A stretch of 64,000 nucleotides of DNA from Microbispora bryophytorum (lineage in GTDB: Bacteria > Actinomycetota > Actinomycetes > Streptosporangiales > Streptosporangiaceae): assembly GCF_006874465.1 (NCBI RefSeq), contig NZ_VIRL01000029.1, forward strand, positions 1-64,000, in the 5' to 3' direction. The number at the start of each line of letters is the position of its first letter. Within the stretch, counting starts at the first letter, position 1. A program made the position numbers and the translations under genes. The notes below the pieces were generated by a model that was given only the letters and a program-made list of their open reading frames with translations, was not told the origin of the DNA and did no database searches. Positions 21,004 through 29,055 of the stretch are shown piece after piece.

Positions 21004-22131
21004 GTGACCAGGAAGCTCACACTCGCCGCCGGTGGCGTCGTCGCCGCCGCGAGTGCGGTCGCCGTGCTGTGGAGTCATGGACCGGCCGTTCCCGCGACCG
21101 CCGCGTCCCGCGTGGCCACGACTCCGGTCTCCGCCGTGACCGGCGTCAACAAGAACGGGGTCAGCGCCTTCCCCCTCGCCCCCACCCAGGCGGACGAGCG
21201 GCGGGTGGCGGCCTACTGGAGCCCGGAGCGGCTCAAGCAGGCGAGCAGCTACGTGCCGAGCACGAAGCCGTCGCGCTCGACCAGGAGCACGACCTCCGCG
21301 GCGGAGGTGGGCCCGGGAGACGCGAAGACCCGCGCGAGGGCCCCGCGTACCGCGGCGCCTCCACCCGTGGCCTCCCCGCCGATGGTGGGCAAGGTGTTCT
21401 TCAAGGTCGGCGACAAGGAGTACTGGTGCTCCGCCTCCGCGGTGCACTCCGCCCACCGCAACCTCGTCGCCACCGCCGGGCACTGCGCGTACGCGCTGTC
21501 GCAGGACAAGCCGGTGCAGAACTGGGTCTTCATCCCCGGCTACCACGACGGCGTCGCCCCTTCCGGCATCTTCGTCGGCCACACGCTCTACATGCAGGAG
21601 GACTTCGCCGGCCAGGGCGACTTCGACCGCGACTACGCCTTCGTGACCGTGCACCGGGGCTTCTCCTGGCAGCCGTACGTGGAGAACGGAAGGCTCAAGT
21701 ACCGGTCCGTCGACGCGGGCCGGCTGGAGGACAAGGCCGGCGCCTTCAAATTCGCCTCCGGCAAGCCGCTCGGACGATCGACCTACGTCTTCGGCTATCC
21801 CGCGGGGGCCAATCCCGACGGCAGCCGCCCGTACACCGGCCAGACGGTGACGTCGTGCAACGGCACCACCGAGAAGAAGTTCGTCAGCGCGCCGACCTGG
21901 CAGCTCGAACACGGGGTGCGGCTGCCGGGGTGCCCGTTCACCGCCGGCGCGAGCGGCGGCCCGTGGGTGATCGGCTACAACGCCACCACGAGGACCGGCT
22001 ACCTCACCGGGATCACCAGCCTGACCTGGAACCTCAGCGGCGGTGGACGGCTCGACGCCGTCTCGACGCCCTACTTCAACCAGTTGACCCAGCGGGTGTA
22101 CGCCCAGGCGAGCAAGCAGGCCACCGACTGA
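21004..22131 (+). CDS. Secreted trypsin-like serine protease (S1 fold), paralogue 1
   Basis: The protein has 375 residues from GTG 21004, which follows GAGAGG and gives a clean signal peptide (MTRKLTLAAGGVV, cleavage near residue 35). A prodomain of about 85 residues carries RRVAAYWSPERLKQAS. The catalytic domain starts near GKVFFKVG (130). The triad is His160 (ATAGHC), Asp210 (DRDYAFVTV) and Ser318 (GASGGPW). Two disulfides are likely (142-161 and 285-310). It resembles actinomycete extracellular glutamyl-endopeptidase-like proteases. A subtilisin-inhibitor gene is divergent. An alternative start at 20935 is out of keeping with a signal peptide. Confidence 0.9.
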   Translation: MTRKLTLAAGGVVAAASAVAVLWSHGPAVPATAASRVATTPVSAVTGVNKNGVSAFPLAPTQADERRVAAYWSPERLKQASSYVPSTKPSRSTRSTTSAAEVGPGDAKTRARAPRTAAPPPVASPPMVGKVFFKVGDKEYWCSASAVHSAHRNLVATAGHCAYALSQDKPVQNWVFIPGYHDGVAPSGIFVGHTLYMQEDFAGQGDFDRDYAFVTVHRGFSWQPYVENGRLKYRSVDAGRLEDKAGAFKFASGKPLGRSTYVFGYPAGANPDGSRPYTGQTVTSCNGTTEKKFVSAPTWQLEHGVRLPGCPFTAGASGGPWVIGYNATTRTGYLTGITSLTWNLSGGGRLDAVSTPYFNQLTQRVYAQASKQATD

Positions 22132-22158
22132 CCTCTCCCTGGGACGAGCCCCTCTGAA

Positions 22159-22174
22159 TGTGATCTGCATCACA
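22159..22174. promoter_or_regulatory. CRP/GlxR-type binding site
   Basis: TGTGATCTGCATCACA is a perfect TGTGA-N6-TCACA palindrome, the CRP/GlxR consensus. It lies 28 bp after the protease 1 stop and 245 bp before the protease 2 start, suggesting cAMP-dependent control of the downstream protease. Confidence 0.6.
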
Positions 22175-22389
22175 CCGCCTCCCCCTCCCCGGCTGCGCCG
22201 AGTGCTCGACTTGACACGGAAGTCGTTCGAGTGGACCTGCACTGATCGCCCGGCGCGCCTTCGACCTTGACAAGCGGTGTCGAGAATCACGGAAAAGTCA
22301 CGTGCGTGACGTTCCTGAAAGCACGTAAAACACGGATAAAGGCGAGAGGTAATGTCTTTACTAGCCCTTTACTGACGGGTGGGACGCAT

Positions 22390-22401
22390 GTGGCGTACCA
22401 C
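22390..22401. promoter_or_regulatory. Shared 12-bp motif, copy 2 (GTGGCGTACCAC)
   Basis: The copy is identical to that at 20876-20887 and lies 18 bp before the start codon of protease 2, inside its probable 5' leader. Confidence 0.4.
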
Positions 22402-22419
22402 GACAGCACCTGGAGATTC

Positions 22420-23601
22420 ATGAACACGCGAGTCAAGCGCCTGATCCTCCCCATCGGGGGCGTGGCCGTCGCCGGCCTCGTCGGGGCCACGATGGCGGTC
22501 CCCGCTCAGGCCGCCGGTGACACGGCCCACGACACTCTGGCCGGCAGCGGCCTCGCCGCGAAGAACGTCATCGCCTACTGGCTCAACCAGAAGGCCTCCA
22601 ACCTGGTCCACGCCACCCCGTACGGGTACGAGAGCCAGGTCAGCGCCAAGCACATCTCGACCGGCGGGCCGTCCGCCGACAGCAAGCCCGGCACCGTCTC
22701 CGCCACCGGCGGCGGAAAGTCCGCCGGCAGCCTGAAGAACGTGAACCTGCCGCGCACCACCGGCAAGGTCTTCTTCCGCGGCGGCGACGGCAGGCCGCAC
22801 TGGTGCAGCGCGACCTCCGTGCACTCGAAGTACGGCAACCTGGTCGCCACGGCCGGGCACTGCGTCTACGACACCAAGACGAACCGGGCCACCATGGACC
22901 GCTGGGTCTTCATCCCCGGCTACTACCAGGGCAAGGCGCCGTGGGGCATCTACGTCGGCAAGACGGCCTACACCCACTACGACTTCGACGTCTACGAGGA
23001 CGGCGACCGCGACTACGCCTTCGTGACGGTCTACAACGGCATCAAGGCGGGACGCGGCGGCGACCTGCGCAACGTCGCCGAGTGGAGCTGGAAGCAGGTC
23101 GACAAGAAGACCTACACCGGCCACGACCGCTTCCTGCGCAAGAGCAAGGGCGGCAAGTACTACGTCGTCAAGTTCACCGACGCCGGCCGGCTCGAGAGCA
23201 ACGTCGGCGCCCAGGGCCTGGCCTACAACCAGAAGGTCGGCAGCTCGGTCTACGTGTTCGGCTACCCGAGCGGCTCGCACCCGGACGGCAACCACGCCTT
23301 CACCGGCCAGACCCTCAAGTGGTCGTACGGCAAGACCTTCGCCGCCAAGGCCCCCGCGGTCAAGGGCGAGGAGCTCGTGGGCGTCAAGTCGTCCTTCACC
23401 GGGGAGGGCTCCTCGGGCTCGTCGTGGCTCCTGCGGTACAGCAGCGCCAAGCGGCTCGGCTACCTCAACGGCGTCACCAGCGGTGTCTCGGACACCGACG
23501 GCAACAAGCGGATCGACACCAGCGTCTCCCCGTACTTCGACGGCGAGACCTACGGCGTCTACAAGGCCGCCGCCGGCAACTGGTCCGGCTCCATCGCCTG
23601 A
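22420..23601 (+). CDS. Secreted trypsin-like serine protease, paralogue 2
   Basis: The protein has 393 residues. ATG 22420 follows TGGAG; the signal peptide ends after AQA (about residue 31). The prodomain shows NVIAYWLNQKASNLVHATP, then NVNLPRTTGKVFF marks the start of the catalytic domain. The triad is His147, Asp198 and Ser332. The serine motif is GSSGSSW instead of GxSGGPW, so the second Gly and the Pro are replaced. The only cysteines I can see, 129 and 148, probably form the disulfide next to the catalytic His. It shares the IPGY, GxxYVFGYP and PYFDGE blocks with paralogues 1 and 3, showing local duplication. Confidence 0.87.
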   Translation: MNTRVKRLILPIGGVAVAGLVGATMAVPAQAAGDTAHDTLAGSGLAAKNVIAYWLNQKASNLVHATPYGYESQVSAKHISTGGPSADSKPGTVSATGGGKSAGSLKNVNLPRTTGKVFFRGGDGRPHWCSATSVHSKYGNLVATAGHCVYDTKTNRATMDRWVFIPGYYQGKAPWGIYVGKTAYTHYDFDVYEDGDRDYAFVTVYNGIKAGRGGDLRNVAEWSWKQVDKKTYTGHDRFLRKSKGGKYYVVKFTDAGRLESNVGAQGLAYNQKVGSSVYVFGYPSGSHPDGNHAFTGQTLKWSYGKTFAAKAPAVKGEELVGVKSSFTGEGSSGSSWLLRYSSAKRLGYLNGVTSGVSDTDGNKRIDTSVSPYFDGETYGVYKAAAGNWSGSIA

Positions 23602-23670
23602 ATCGCGGGCGCCACGGAACGGGTTCCCTCGTGGCATGCTGAGTGAACGGCGATCACGAGGAGACCAGCG

Positions 23671-23955
23671 ATGACCCACCCTGCCGACACACAGCCCGCC
23701 CTTCGGCGCACCCCTCTGGACGCGGAGGAAAGGGCGCGTGCCGAGATGGCCTTCTCGCAGCTCGTGGCCGGACACCTCGTCGCGCAGGGCCGGTTCAGGA
23801 TCACCGCCGACAGCCCGGAAATGGTGGATCTGTGGCAGACGGTCGCCCGCAGGGTGGGTGAGGCGCTGCACCGGCCGGTGGTCAGCTACGCCAACGGCCG
23901 GGACATCGTCATCACCTTCGCCCAGGAGGCCCCGACTCTCACCACACAGGCCTGA
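23671..23955 (+). CDS. Small conserved-looking hypothetical protein
   Basis: The protein has 94 residues. ATG 23671 is preceded by GAGGAGACC. The first 15 residues are polar; the rest is a compact mixed alpha/beta sequence with AEMAFSQLVAGHLVAQGRFRI and RDIVITFAQE. It has no cysteine, signal peptide or membrane segment. A strong terminator follows. It lies between protease paralogues 2 and 3 on the same strand but lacks a secretion signal, so a role inside the cell is more likely. I do not recognise the family. Confidence 0.7.
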   Translation: MTHPADTQPALRRTPLDAEERARAEMAFSQLVAGHLVAQGRFRITADSPEMVDLWQTVARRVGEALHRPVVSYANGRDIVITFAQEAPTLTTQA

Positions 23956-23964
23956 GCACCCCCG

Positions 23965-23999
23965 GGAAGTGCCCCGTCGCGCCGCGGCGGGGCACTTCC
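23965..23999 (+). terminator. Hairpin terminator after the small protein gene
   Basis: A perfect 12-bp stem (23965-23976 with 23988-23999) encloses an 11-nt G+C-rich loop, 9 bp after the stop. Confidence 0.8.
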
Positions 24000-24122
24000 G
24001 CGTCCCGGGGACAACCACGTCCCGTCCGCGTTGTTTTCCCGACTTGATCCCCGTCGCTGTATGTTCCTCGCAGCCCATTCACGTGTGGGGCGCTGGAGAC
24101 GTTCCTCAGCAAGGAGACCCGG

Positions 24123-25253
24123 TTGAAGCGCATCCTCCTCCCCCCGCTGTGGGGTGCGGCGGCGACGGCCGCGTTGCTCGTCGGCGGAACGGCGGTGCCC
24201 GCTCACGCCTACGAGATCACCGTGACGACACCCCTCGTCTCCAGCGCGAAGGCGGCGGGGGTGATCGCCTACTGGCTCGGGGACGGCGGACGCCCGCTCG
24301 CGGAGGCCACTCCCGTCTCCGCGACGGCCGGGATCGACGCGACTCGCGTCACGACGAGAGACACAACTCCCGGTGGCGTACGGGGCGTGGTGCCGGCCTC
24401 CGCCGGGGTCAGACGGGCAGCGGGCCCGTCAAGGAACGTCAACCTGCCGAGGACGACGGGCAAGGTCTTCTTCGTCGGCTCGGACGGCCGCCCCCACTGG
24501 TGCGCGGGCACGTCCGTGCAGTCCGATCACCGCAATCTCGTGGCGACGGCCGGGCACTGTGTGTACGCCACACGGCCGGCCGAAGCCGCAGCGGGAGCCA
24601 CCGAAGAGGCCACCGCGACGCCCTACCGCTACTGGATCTTCATTCCGGGGTTCGCCGGCGGAGGCACGCCCTGGGGCGTCTACGCCGGCGACCGGGCCTT
24701 CGCCCACAGCGACTTCACCAGGTACGGCGACCTGGACCGCGACTACGCGTTCGTCACCGTCCACGCCGGCGTGCTGCCCAAGCGCGTCACGCTGCGAAAC
24801 GCGGCGCAGTACGCTACGTTCTCCGCCGGGCCGAAGTACCGCACGGCCACCGGCTACACCGGCGTCACGCTGCTTCCCACGGGGCGTCTCGGCGACAAGG
24901 TCGGCGGGCAGGGCCTCGCCTACAACCTGCCGGTCGACCGGCCGCTCGCCATCTTCGGCTACCCGATGCGGACCGCCGCGGGCCCCGCGAGCGGGCGCAC
25001 CCGGCTCACCCGTGCGTACGGCAAGCCCTTCCTCGCCCAGGACCTGTCCAGGAGGGCCAACGAACTGGTCGCCGTGCGCTCGGCTTTCACCGCCGCCTCC
25101 GGGTCGCCGTGGCTGGCCGCCTACCGCGGCGTACGCGGCCTGGGGTACCTGAACGGCCTGACGATCGGCCTGTCCGGCTCGGCGACCGGCCTGTCGCCGT
25201 ACTTCGACGGAGAGCTGTTCCAGGTCTACGACACGGCCCGGCGCGTCGGCTGA
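24123..25253 (+). CDS. Secreted trypsin-like serine protease, paralogue 3
   Basis: The protein has 376 residues from TTG 24123, behind AAGGAGACC. The signal peptide ends after AHA (about residue 29). The prodomain carries VIAYWLGDGGRPLAEATPVS and the catalytic domain begins at NVNLPRTTGKVFF. The triad is His145, Asp207 and Ser326 in TAASGSPW; as in paralogue 2, Gly after SG is changed to Ser. Only the His-loop cysteine pair (127, 146) is kept. It is closer to paralogue 2 than to paralogue 1. It converges on the NsdA-like gene with a 16-bp gap. Confidence 0.87.
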   Translation: MKRILLPPLWGAAATAALLVGGTAVPAHAYEITVTTPLVSSAKAAGVIAYWLGDGGRPLAEATPVSATAGIDATRVTTRDTTPGGVRGVVPASAGVRRAAGPSRNVNLPRTTGKVFFVGSDGRPHWCAGTSVQSDHRNLVATAGHCVYATRPAEAAAGATEEATATPYRYWIFIPGFAGGGTPWGVYAGDRAFAHSDFTRYGDLDRDYAFVTVHAGVLPKRVTLRNAAQYATFSAGPKYRTATGYTGVTLLPTGRLGDKVGGQGLAYNLPVDRPLAIFGYPMRTAAGPASGRTRLTRAYGKPFLAQDLSRRANELVAVRSAFTAASGSPWLAAYRGVRGLGYLNGLTIGLSGSATGLSPYFDGELFQVYDTARRVG

Positions 25254-25269
25254 GGTGGCCGGCGCCTGT

Positions 25270-26682
25270 TCAGACGCCGACCGCCTCTCTGCCCGCGCTC
25301 TCCCTGCCCGCGCTCTCCCTGTTCTCTGAGCGGCCCCGTCCCCGGCCGCGCTCCAGCAGCTCCGCCACCCGCGGCTCCGCGGCGTACGGCGCGAGCCGGC
25401 GGCACATGTCCGCCGCGTACGTCCGGGTGCGCGCCGACTGGATGCCGTCGGCCAGATCGAGTGCCGACGACGCCGCCTGGCACGCCTCCTCCAGTTCGCC
25501 CTCCTGGATGAGCGCCGTGGCGAGCAGCGAGAGGTTGAACATCTTGCCGCGCACATAGCGCCCGTCCATCACCAGCGAGCGCCGGGCGTGCCGCACGGCC
25601 CGCGCCCCGTCGCCGAGGTCGCGCAGGCAGTGAGCCGACTTCGCGGCCAGGTAGGCCTCGTCGAAGTAGCCGATCCAGCCGGGCTCGTTCTGGGGTGTGC
25701 GCCGGTCGAAGGCGATCTCCGCCTCGTGCAGCGCCCCGCCGCACGCCGTGCGCTCCCCGAGCAGGGCCAGGGCGTGCGCCTCCAGCACCCGGGCCTCGGC
25801 CAGCAGCGTGCCGACCCCCGAGCGCCGGGCCGCCGCGACGGCCGCCCTGGCCAGCTCCAGCGCGTGCCGGGGATGCCCGATGTACACGGCCTGGTGGCTC
25901 ATCCCGGCCAGGATCTCGCCGCACAGGGCGTGGTCGCCCGCACCGCGCGCCAGGCCGAGCGCCTGGATCAGATAACGCTGGGCCAGCCCGTGCTGCTCCA
26001 GGTCGTAGGCCATCCATCCGGCCAGCCGGGTCAGCTCGGCCGCCGCGGTCGCCAGCGAACGCCCGGTGGCCTCGCCGTAGGCGCCCTCGCGCAGCAGCGG
26101 CGTCACGGCGGTGTGCAGGTAGCGCACGACCGGGCCCCGGATGCTGCCGCCGCCGAACCGGTTGTCCAGCTCACCGAACGACCGGGTGACCTCGCGAATC
26201 GCGGCCACGTCGGAGGGCCCGACCCGGCGCGGCCCGTTCGCGGAGAGCCCCTCCCCGTCGGGCGCCGCCAGCCAGCGGAACATGCCCGCCGAGCCCGCTC
26301 CCAGGGCGAAGGTGGAGTCGAGCAGGAACCTGCGCCGCTCGACGTCGGCCCTCCACAGTGCTGTCACGCTTGCCACACCCTCCTCCCACGAATGGGGGAA
26401 CTCCTGTCCCAGATCGGCGGGGACCGTTCCGCGTGGCATGCCGATGTCCTCCCTGGACACCTGCCGCCCCAGCCGCAGCGAGAAGATCTCGGCCAGCAGG
26501 CCGGGAACCGGTTCGCGCGGGCGGCGTCCGCCGATCCAGCGCAGCACGGAACCGTGGTCGTACCGCATCCCCCGCAGCCCTCGGGCCGAGCCGAGACCGT
26601 TGAGCCGCCGGGCCAGGCCCTTGCGGGACAGTCCGGCTTCGGTGAGGTGCTGCTGGAGCAGGCGGTTGGAATCAGGTCGCAT
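25270..26682 (-). CDS. NsdA-like XRE/TPR transcriptional regulator
   Basis: The protein has 470 residues. An XRE-type helix-turn-helix lies at the N-terminus (LLQQHLTEAGLSRKGLARRLN, then SVLRWIGGRRPREPVPGLLAEIFS), followed by a TPR-like helical array (LAGWMAYDLEQHGLAQRYLIQALGLA and so on). Layout and motifs match NsdA of Streptomyces coelicolor, a negative regulator of sporulation and antibiotic production; equivalent function here is an inference. ATG 26682 follows GGAGAG. The C-terminal SAGRESAGRE repeat comes from a 15-bp tandem duplication in the DNA. Confidence 0.82.
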   Translation of the reverse strand: MRPDSNRLLQQHLTEAGLSRKGLARRLNGLGSARGLRGMRYDHGSVLRWIGGRRPREPVPGLLAEIFSLRLGRQVSREDIGMPRGTVPADLGQEFPHSWEEGVASVTALWRADVERRRFLLDSTFALGAGSAGMFRWLAAPDGEGLSANGPRRVGPSDVAAIREVTRSFGELDNRFGGGSIRGPVVRYLHTAVTPLLREGAYGEATGRSLATAAAELTRLAGWMAYDLEQHGLAQRYLIQALGLARGAGDHALCGEILAGMSHQAVYIGHPRHALELARAAVAAARRSGVGTLLAEARVLEAHALALLGERTACGGALHEAEIAFDRRTPQNEPGWIGYFDEAYLAAKSAHCLRDLGDGARAVRHARRSLVMDGRYVRGKMFNLSLLATALIQEGELEEACQAASSALDLADGIQSARTRTYAADMCRRLAPYAAEPRVAELLERGRGRGRSENRESAGRESAGREAVGV

Positions 26683-26986
26683 CGCTCTCCAACCGGGACA
26701 GGCAATAGCCGAGTTGGTTACGGAGAGCTTTCTTTATAGCACTAACCGTAAGGACCTAAAGGGATTCCCAAACTTTGACGGCCCCGGCAAGGGGAGGCTG
26801 ACGAGGAAGGACGAAGGGCCGCACCCCGCGCGTTCGCGCGGTGCGCGGCCCTTCGGGGTCCGTGCCTACGTCCTGTCCAACCTGCGTCCGGCCCGTGCCC
26901 GCACCGGTCTGTGCCCGCGCCGGTCCGTGCCTTCCGGCCTGTGCCCGCACCGGTCCGTGCCTGCGTCCGGTCCTGCCGGAGGACGG
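26683..26986. other. Intergenic region with promoter, terminator and degenerate tandem repeat
   Basis: In this 304-bp gap the NsdA-like promoter lies near 26733-26738 (TATAAA on the minus strand). A strong hairpin, the malic enzyme terminator, occupies 26814-26853. From about 26872 to 26985 the plus strand holds a degenerate tandem array of CCGGTCCGTGCC-like units of irregular length. I see no gene here. Confidence 0.6.
26814..26853 (-). terminator. Hairpin terminator downstream of malic enzyme
   Basis: The outer 9-bp stem AAGGGCCGC/GCGGCCCTT and an inner 7-bp stem share one axis at 26833.5. It lies 134 bp beyond the malic enzyme stop, with a C/T-rich tail on the minus strand. Confidence 0.65.
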
Positions 26987-28171
26987 CTACTTGCGGGCGA
27001 CGCCGTCCTCACGGGCCTGCCGCGCCACGGCGGCGATCACCGCGGACGCGACCCGGGTGTCGAACGGCGAGGGGATGACGTAGCTCTCGGCGAGGTCGTT
27101 CCCGACCACGGCCGCCAGCGCGTCCGCCGCCGCGACCTTCATGTTCTCCGTGATCGTCGTAGCGCGGACGTCGAGCGCGCCGCGGAAGACCCCGGGGAAG
27201 GCCAGCACGTTGTTGATCTGGTTGGGGTAGTCGGACCGGCCGGTGGCGACCACGCGGGCGTGCCGGCCCGCCACCACGGGGTCCACCTCGGGGGTGGGGT
27301 TGGACAGCGCGAACACGATCGAGTCCGGCGCCATCGCCGCGATGGCCTGCTCCGAGACCGTCGACCCGGACAGGCCGACGAACACGTCGGCGCCGGCGAG
27401 CGCCTGCTCGGTCGGCCCGGACAGGCCCGCCTTGTTCGTGTCGCGGGCCAGCGCCCACTTGACCGCGTTCAGGTCCTCGCGGCCGGTGTGGATGACGCCC
27501 TTGGAGTCGGAGACCGCGATGTCGCCGATCCCGGCGTTCAGCAGCATCCGCGACACGGCGACGCCGGAGGCCCCGGCGCCGGCCACCACCGCGCGCAGGT
27601 CGCCGAGGGACCGCCCCGTGAGGCGGGCCGCGTTGCGCAGCGCGGCGAGGACCACGATCGCGGTGCCGTGCTGGTCGTCGTGGAAGACGGGGATGTCGAG
27701 AAGCGCGCGCAGGCGCTCCTCCACCTCGAAGCAGCGGGGAGCGCTGATGTCCTCCAGGTTGATGCCGCCGAACGACGGCGCGAGCCTGACCACGGTCTCG
27801 ACGATCGCGTCCACGTCGGTGCAGTCGATGCAGATGGGCACCGCGTCGACGCCGCCGAACTGCTTGAACAGCAGGGCCTTGCCCTCCATCACGGGCATGG
27901 CCGCGGCCGGCCCGATGTCGCCCAGCCCCAGGACGGCGGTGCCGTCGGAGACCACGGCCACGACGTTGGAGACCCAGGTGTAGTCGTTGACCAGGTCCGG
28001 GTTGCCGGCGATGGCGGTGCAGACGCGGGCCACCCCCGGTGTGTACGCGAGCGACAGGTCGTCGGCGTCGTGGACCGGAACGGTGGAGCGGACCTCCAGC
28101 TTGCCGCCGCGGTGCAGCGCGAAAGCGGGATCCAGGTCGAGCGATTGCAAGGAAACAGGTGTGATGGTCAC
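26987..28171 (-). CDS. NAD(P)-dependent malic enzyme
   Basis: The protein has 394 residues from GTG 28171; an open frame continues upstream to 28300 but has no family similarity there. Malic-enzyme signatures are present: SLAYTPGVARVC with the catalytic Tyr, EGKALLFKQFGGVDAVPIC with the general-base Lys, FHDDQHGTAIV as metal site, and a Rossmann loop VAGAGASGVAVSRM. It decarboxylates malate to pyruvate, linking the TCA cycle with gluconeogenesis or NADPH supply. It is the short bacterial form without a phosphotransacetylase domain. Single gene, divergent from a CGNR regulator. Confidence 0.93.
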   Translation of the reverse strand: MTITPVSLQSLDLDPAFALHRGGKLEVRSTVPVHDADDLSLAYTPGVARVCTAIAGNPDLVNDYTWVSNVVAVVSDGTAVLGLGDIGPAAAMPVMEGKALLFKQFGGVDAVPICIDCTDVDAIVETVVRLAPSFGGINLEDISAPRCFEVEERLRALLDIPVFHDDQHGTAIVVLAALRNAARLTGRSLGDLRAVVAGAGASGVAVSRMLLNAGIGDIAVSDSKGVIHTGREDLNAVKWALARDTNKAGLSGPTEQALAGADVFVGLSGSTVSEQAIAAMAPDSIVFALSNPTPEVDPVVAGRHARVVATGRSDYPNQINNVLAFPGVFRGALDVRATTITENMKVAAADALAAVVGNDLAESYVIPSPFDTRVASAVIAAVARQAREDGVARK

Positions 28172-28444
28172 AGCGACCCCAGTGTCGAAAGGACGAATTC
28201 CTTCGGTAGACGCCGTCAAGAGAACGAGAGCCCAGGCTTCGGTAGCCGCCGGAGGCCGTCGTCGTTGACGGTCGTCTCTTGAGGGGGTTACGGGGGTCAC
28301 CCGTTCCCTGATTGTGCCACACGAAATGACAAGCGCCCCTTCCCGATCGGGTCATATATCGGTCCACACCCAGGTGTTCCCCCAGGCCACCGGGCGTGTA
28401 ATACTCGGCTTTGCCAGTGATCTCTTACATACTTGGGCGCCCCA

Positions 28445-28972
28445 GTGGACTTGACGTCTTACGCCGAGCTGGCCGTTCAGCTGGTCAACATGGGCAACGA
28501 GCTCAAAGATCCCTTCTCCCTGCGAGCCCTGCTGGAGGAGACGGGCCGCACGGAGGCGGCCGCCCGCCTCACCCGCCGTGACATCGACGCGCTGTGCGAG
28601 CTGCGCGACGAGCTCGCGGGGGTCTTCGCGTCCGCCGCCGACGGCGACGACGTCGACGCGGTCGAGCGGCTCAACGGGCTGCTGGTCCGCCATCCGGTGC
28701 ATCCGCAGATCTCCGGGCACGACGGGCAGCCCTGGCACCTGCACCTGACCGAGGGCGGCCGGGTCGCCGACGCCCTCGCGGTCGGGTCCGTCATGGGCCT
28801 GGCCAGCGTCGTGACCCGGCTAGGCGTGGACCGGCTCGGCATCTGCCAGGCGTCGCCGTGCCGCAACGCCTACCTCGACACCTCCTCCAACCGGTCGCGC
28901 CGCTACTGCTCGGAGCGGTGTGCCAGCCGGGCCAACGTGGCCGCCTATCGGGCGCGCAAGCGGGGCGCCTGA
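28445..28972 (+). CDS. CGNR zinc-finger protein (putative RNA/DNA-binding regulator)
   Basis: The protein has 175 residues: an N-terminal ABATE-like stress-response domain (LTSYAELAVQLVNMGNELKD onward) and a C-terminal CGNR treble-clef-type zinc finger. The finger is CQASPCRNAYLDTSSNRSRR then YCSERCASRANVAAYRAR, with four Cys ligands. The family is widespread in actinobacteria and presumed to regulate transcription. GTG 28445 matches family N-termini; a TTG at 28433 is possible. TACATACT just upstream could be a -10 of a nearly leaderless message. Confidence 0.85.
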   Translation: MDLTSYAELAVQLVNMGNELKDPFSLRALLEETGRTEAAARLTRRDIDALCELRDELAGVFASAADGDDVDAVERLNGLLVRHPVHPQISGHDGQPWHLHLTEGGRVADALAVGSVMGLASVVTRLGVDRLGICQASPCRNAYLDTSSNRSRRYCSERCASRANVAAYRARKRGA

Positions 28973-29055
28973 ACCCCGCTTCTGAACCCCGCTTCCGACC
29001 CCTGCACCAGACCCCTGCACCGGCCCCCCACGAGGGGCGGCCTCCGGGGGCGCGG

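Larger units (their letters stand above)
22132..22419. promoter_or_regulatory. Control region of protease 2
   Basis: This 288-bp gap carries three marks: a perfect CRP-type box (22159-22174), an inverted repeat GTCACG-TG-CGTGAC at 22297-22310, and the second GTGGCGTACCAC copy at 22390. TTGACA occurs at 22210 and 22267, but I found no well-spaced -10 for either. No ORF is convincing. Confidence 0.5.
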
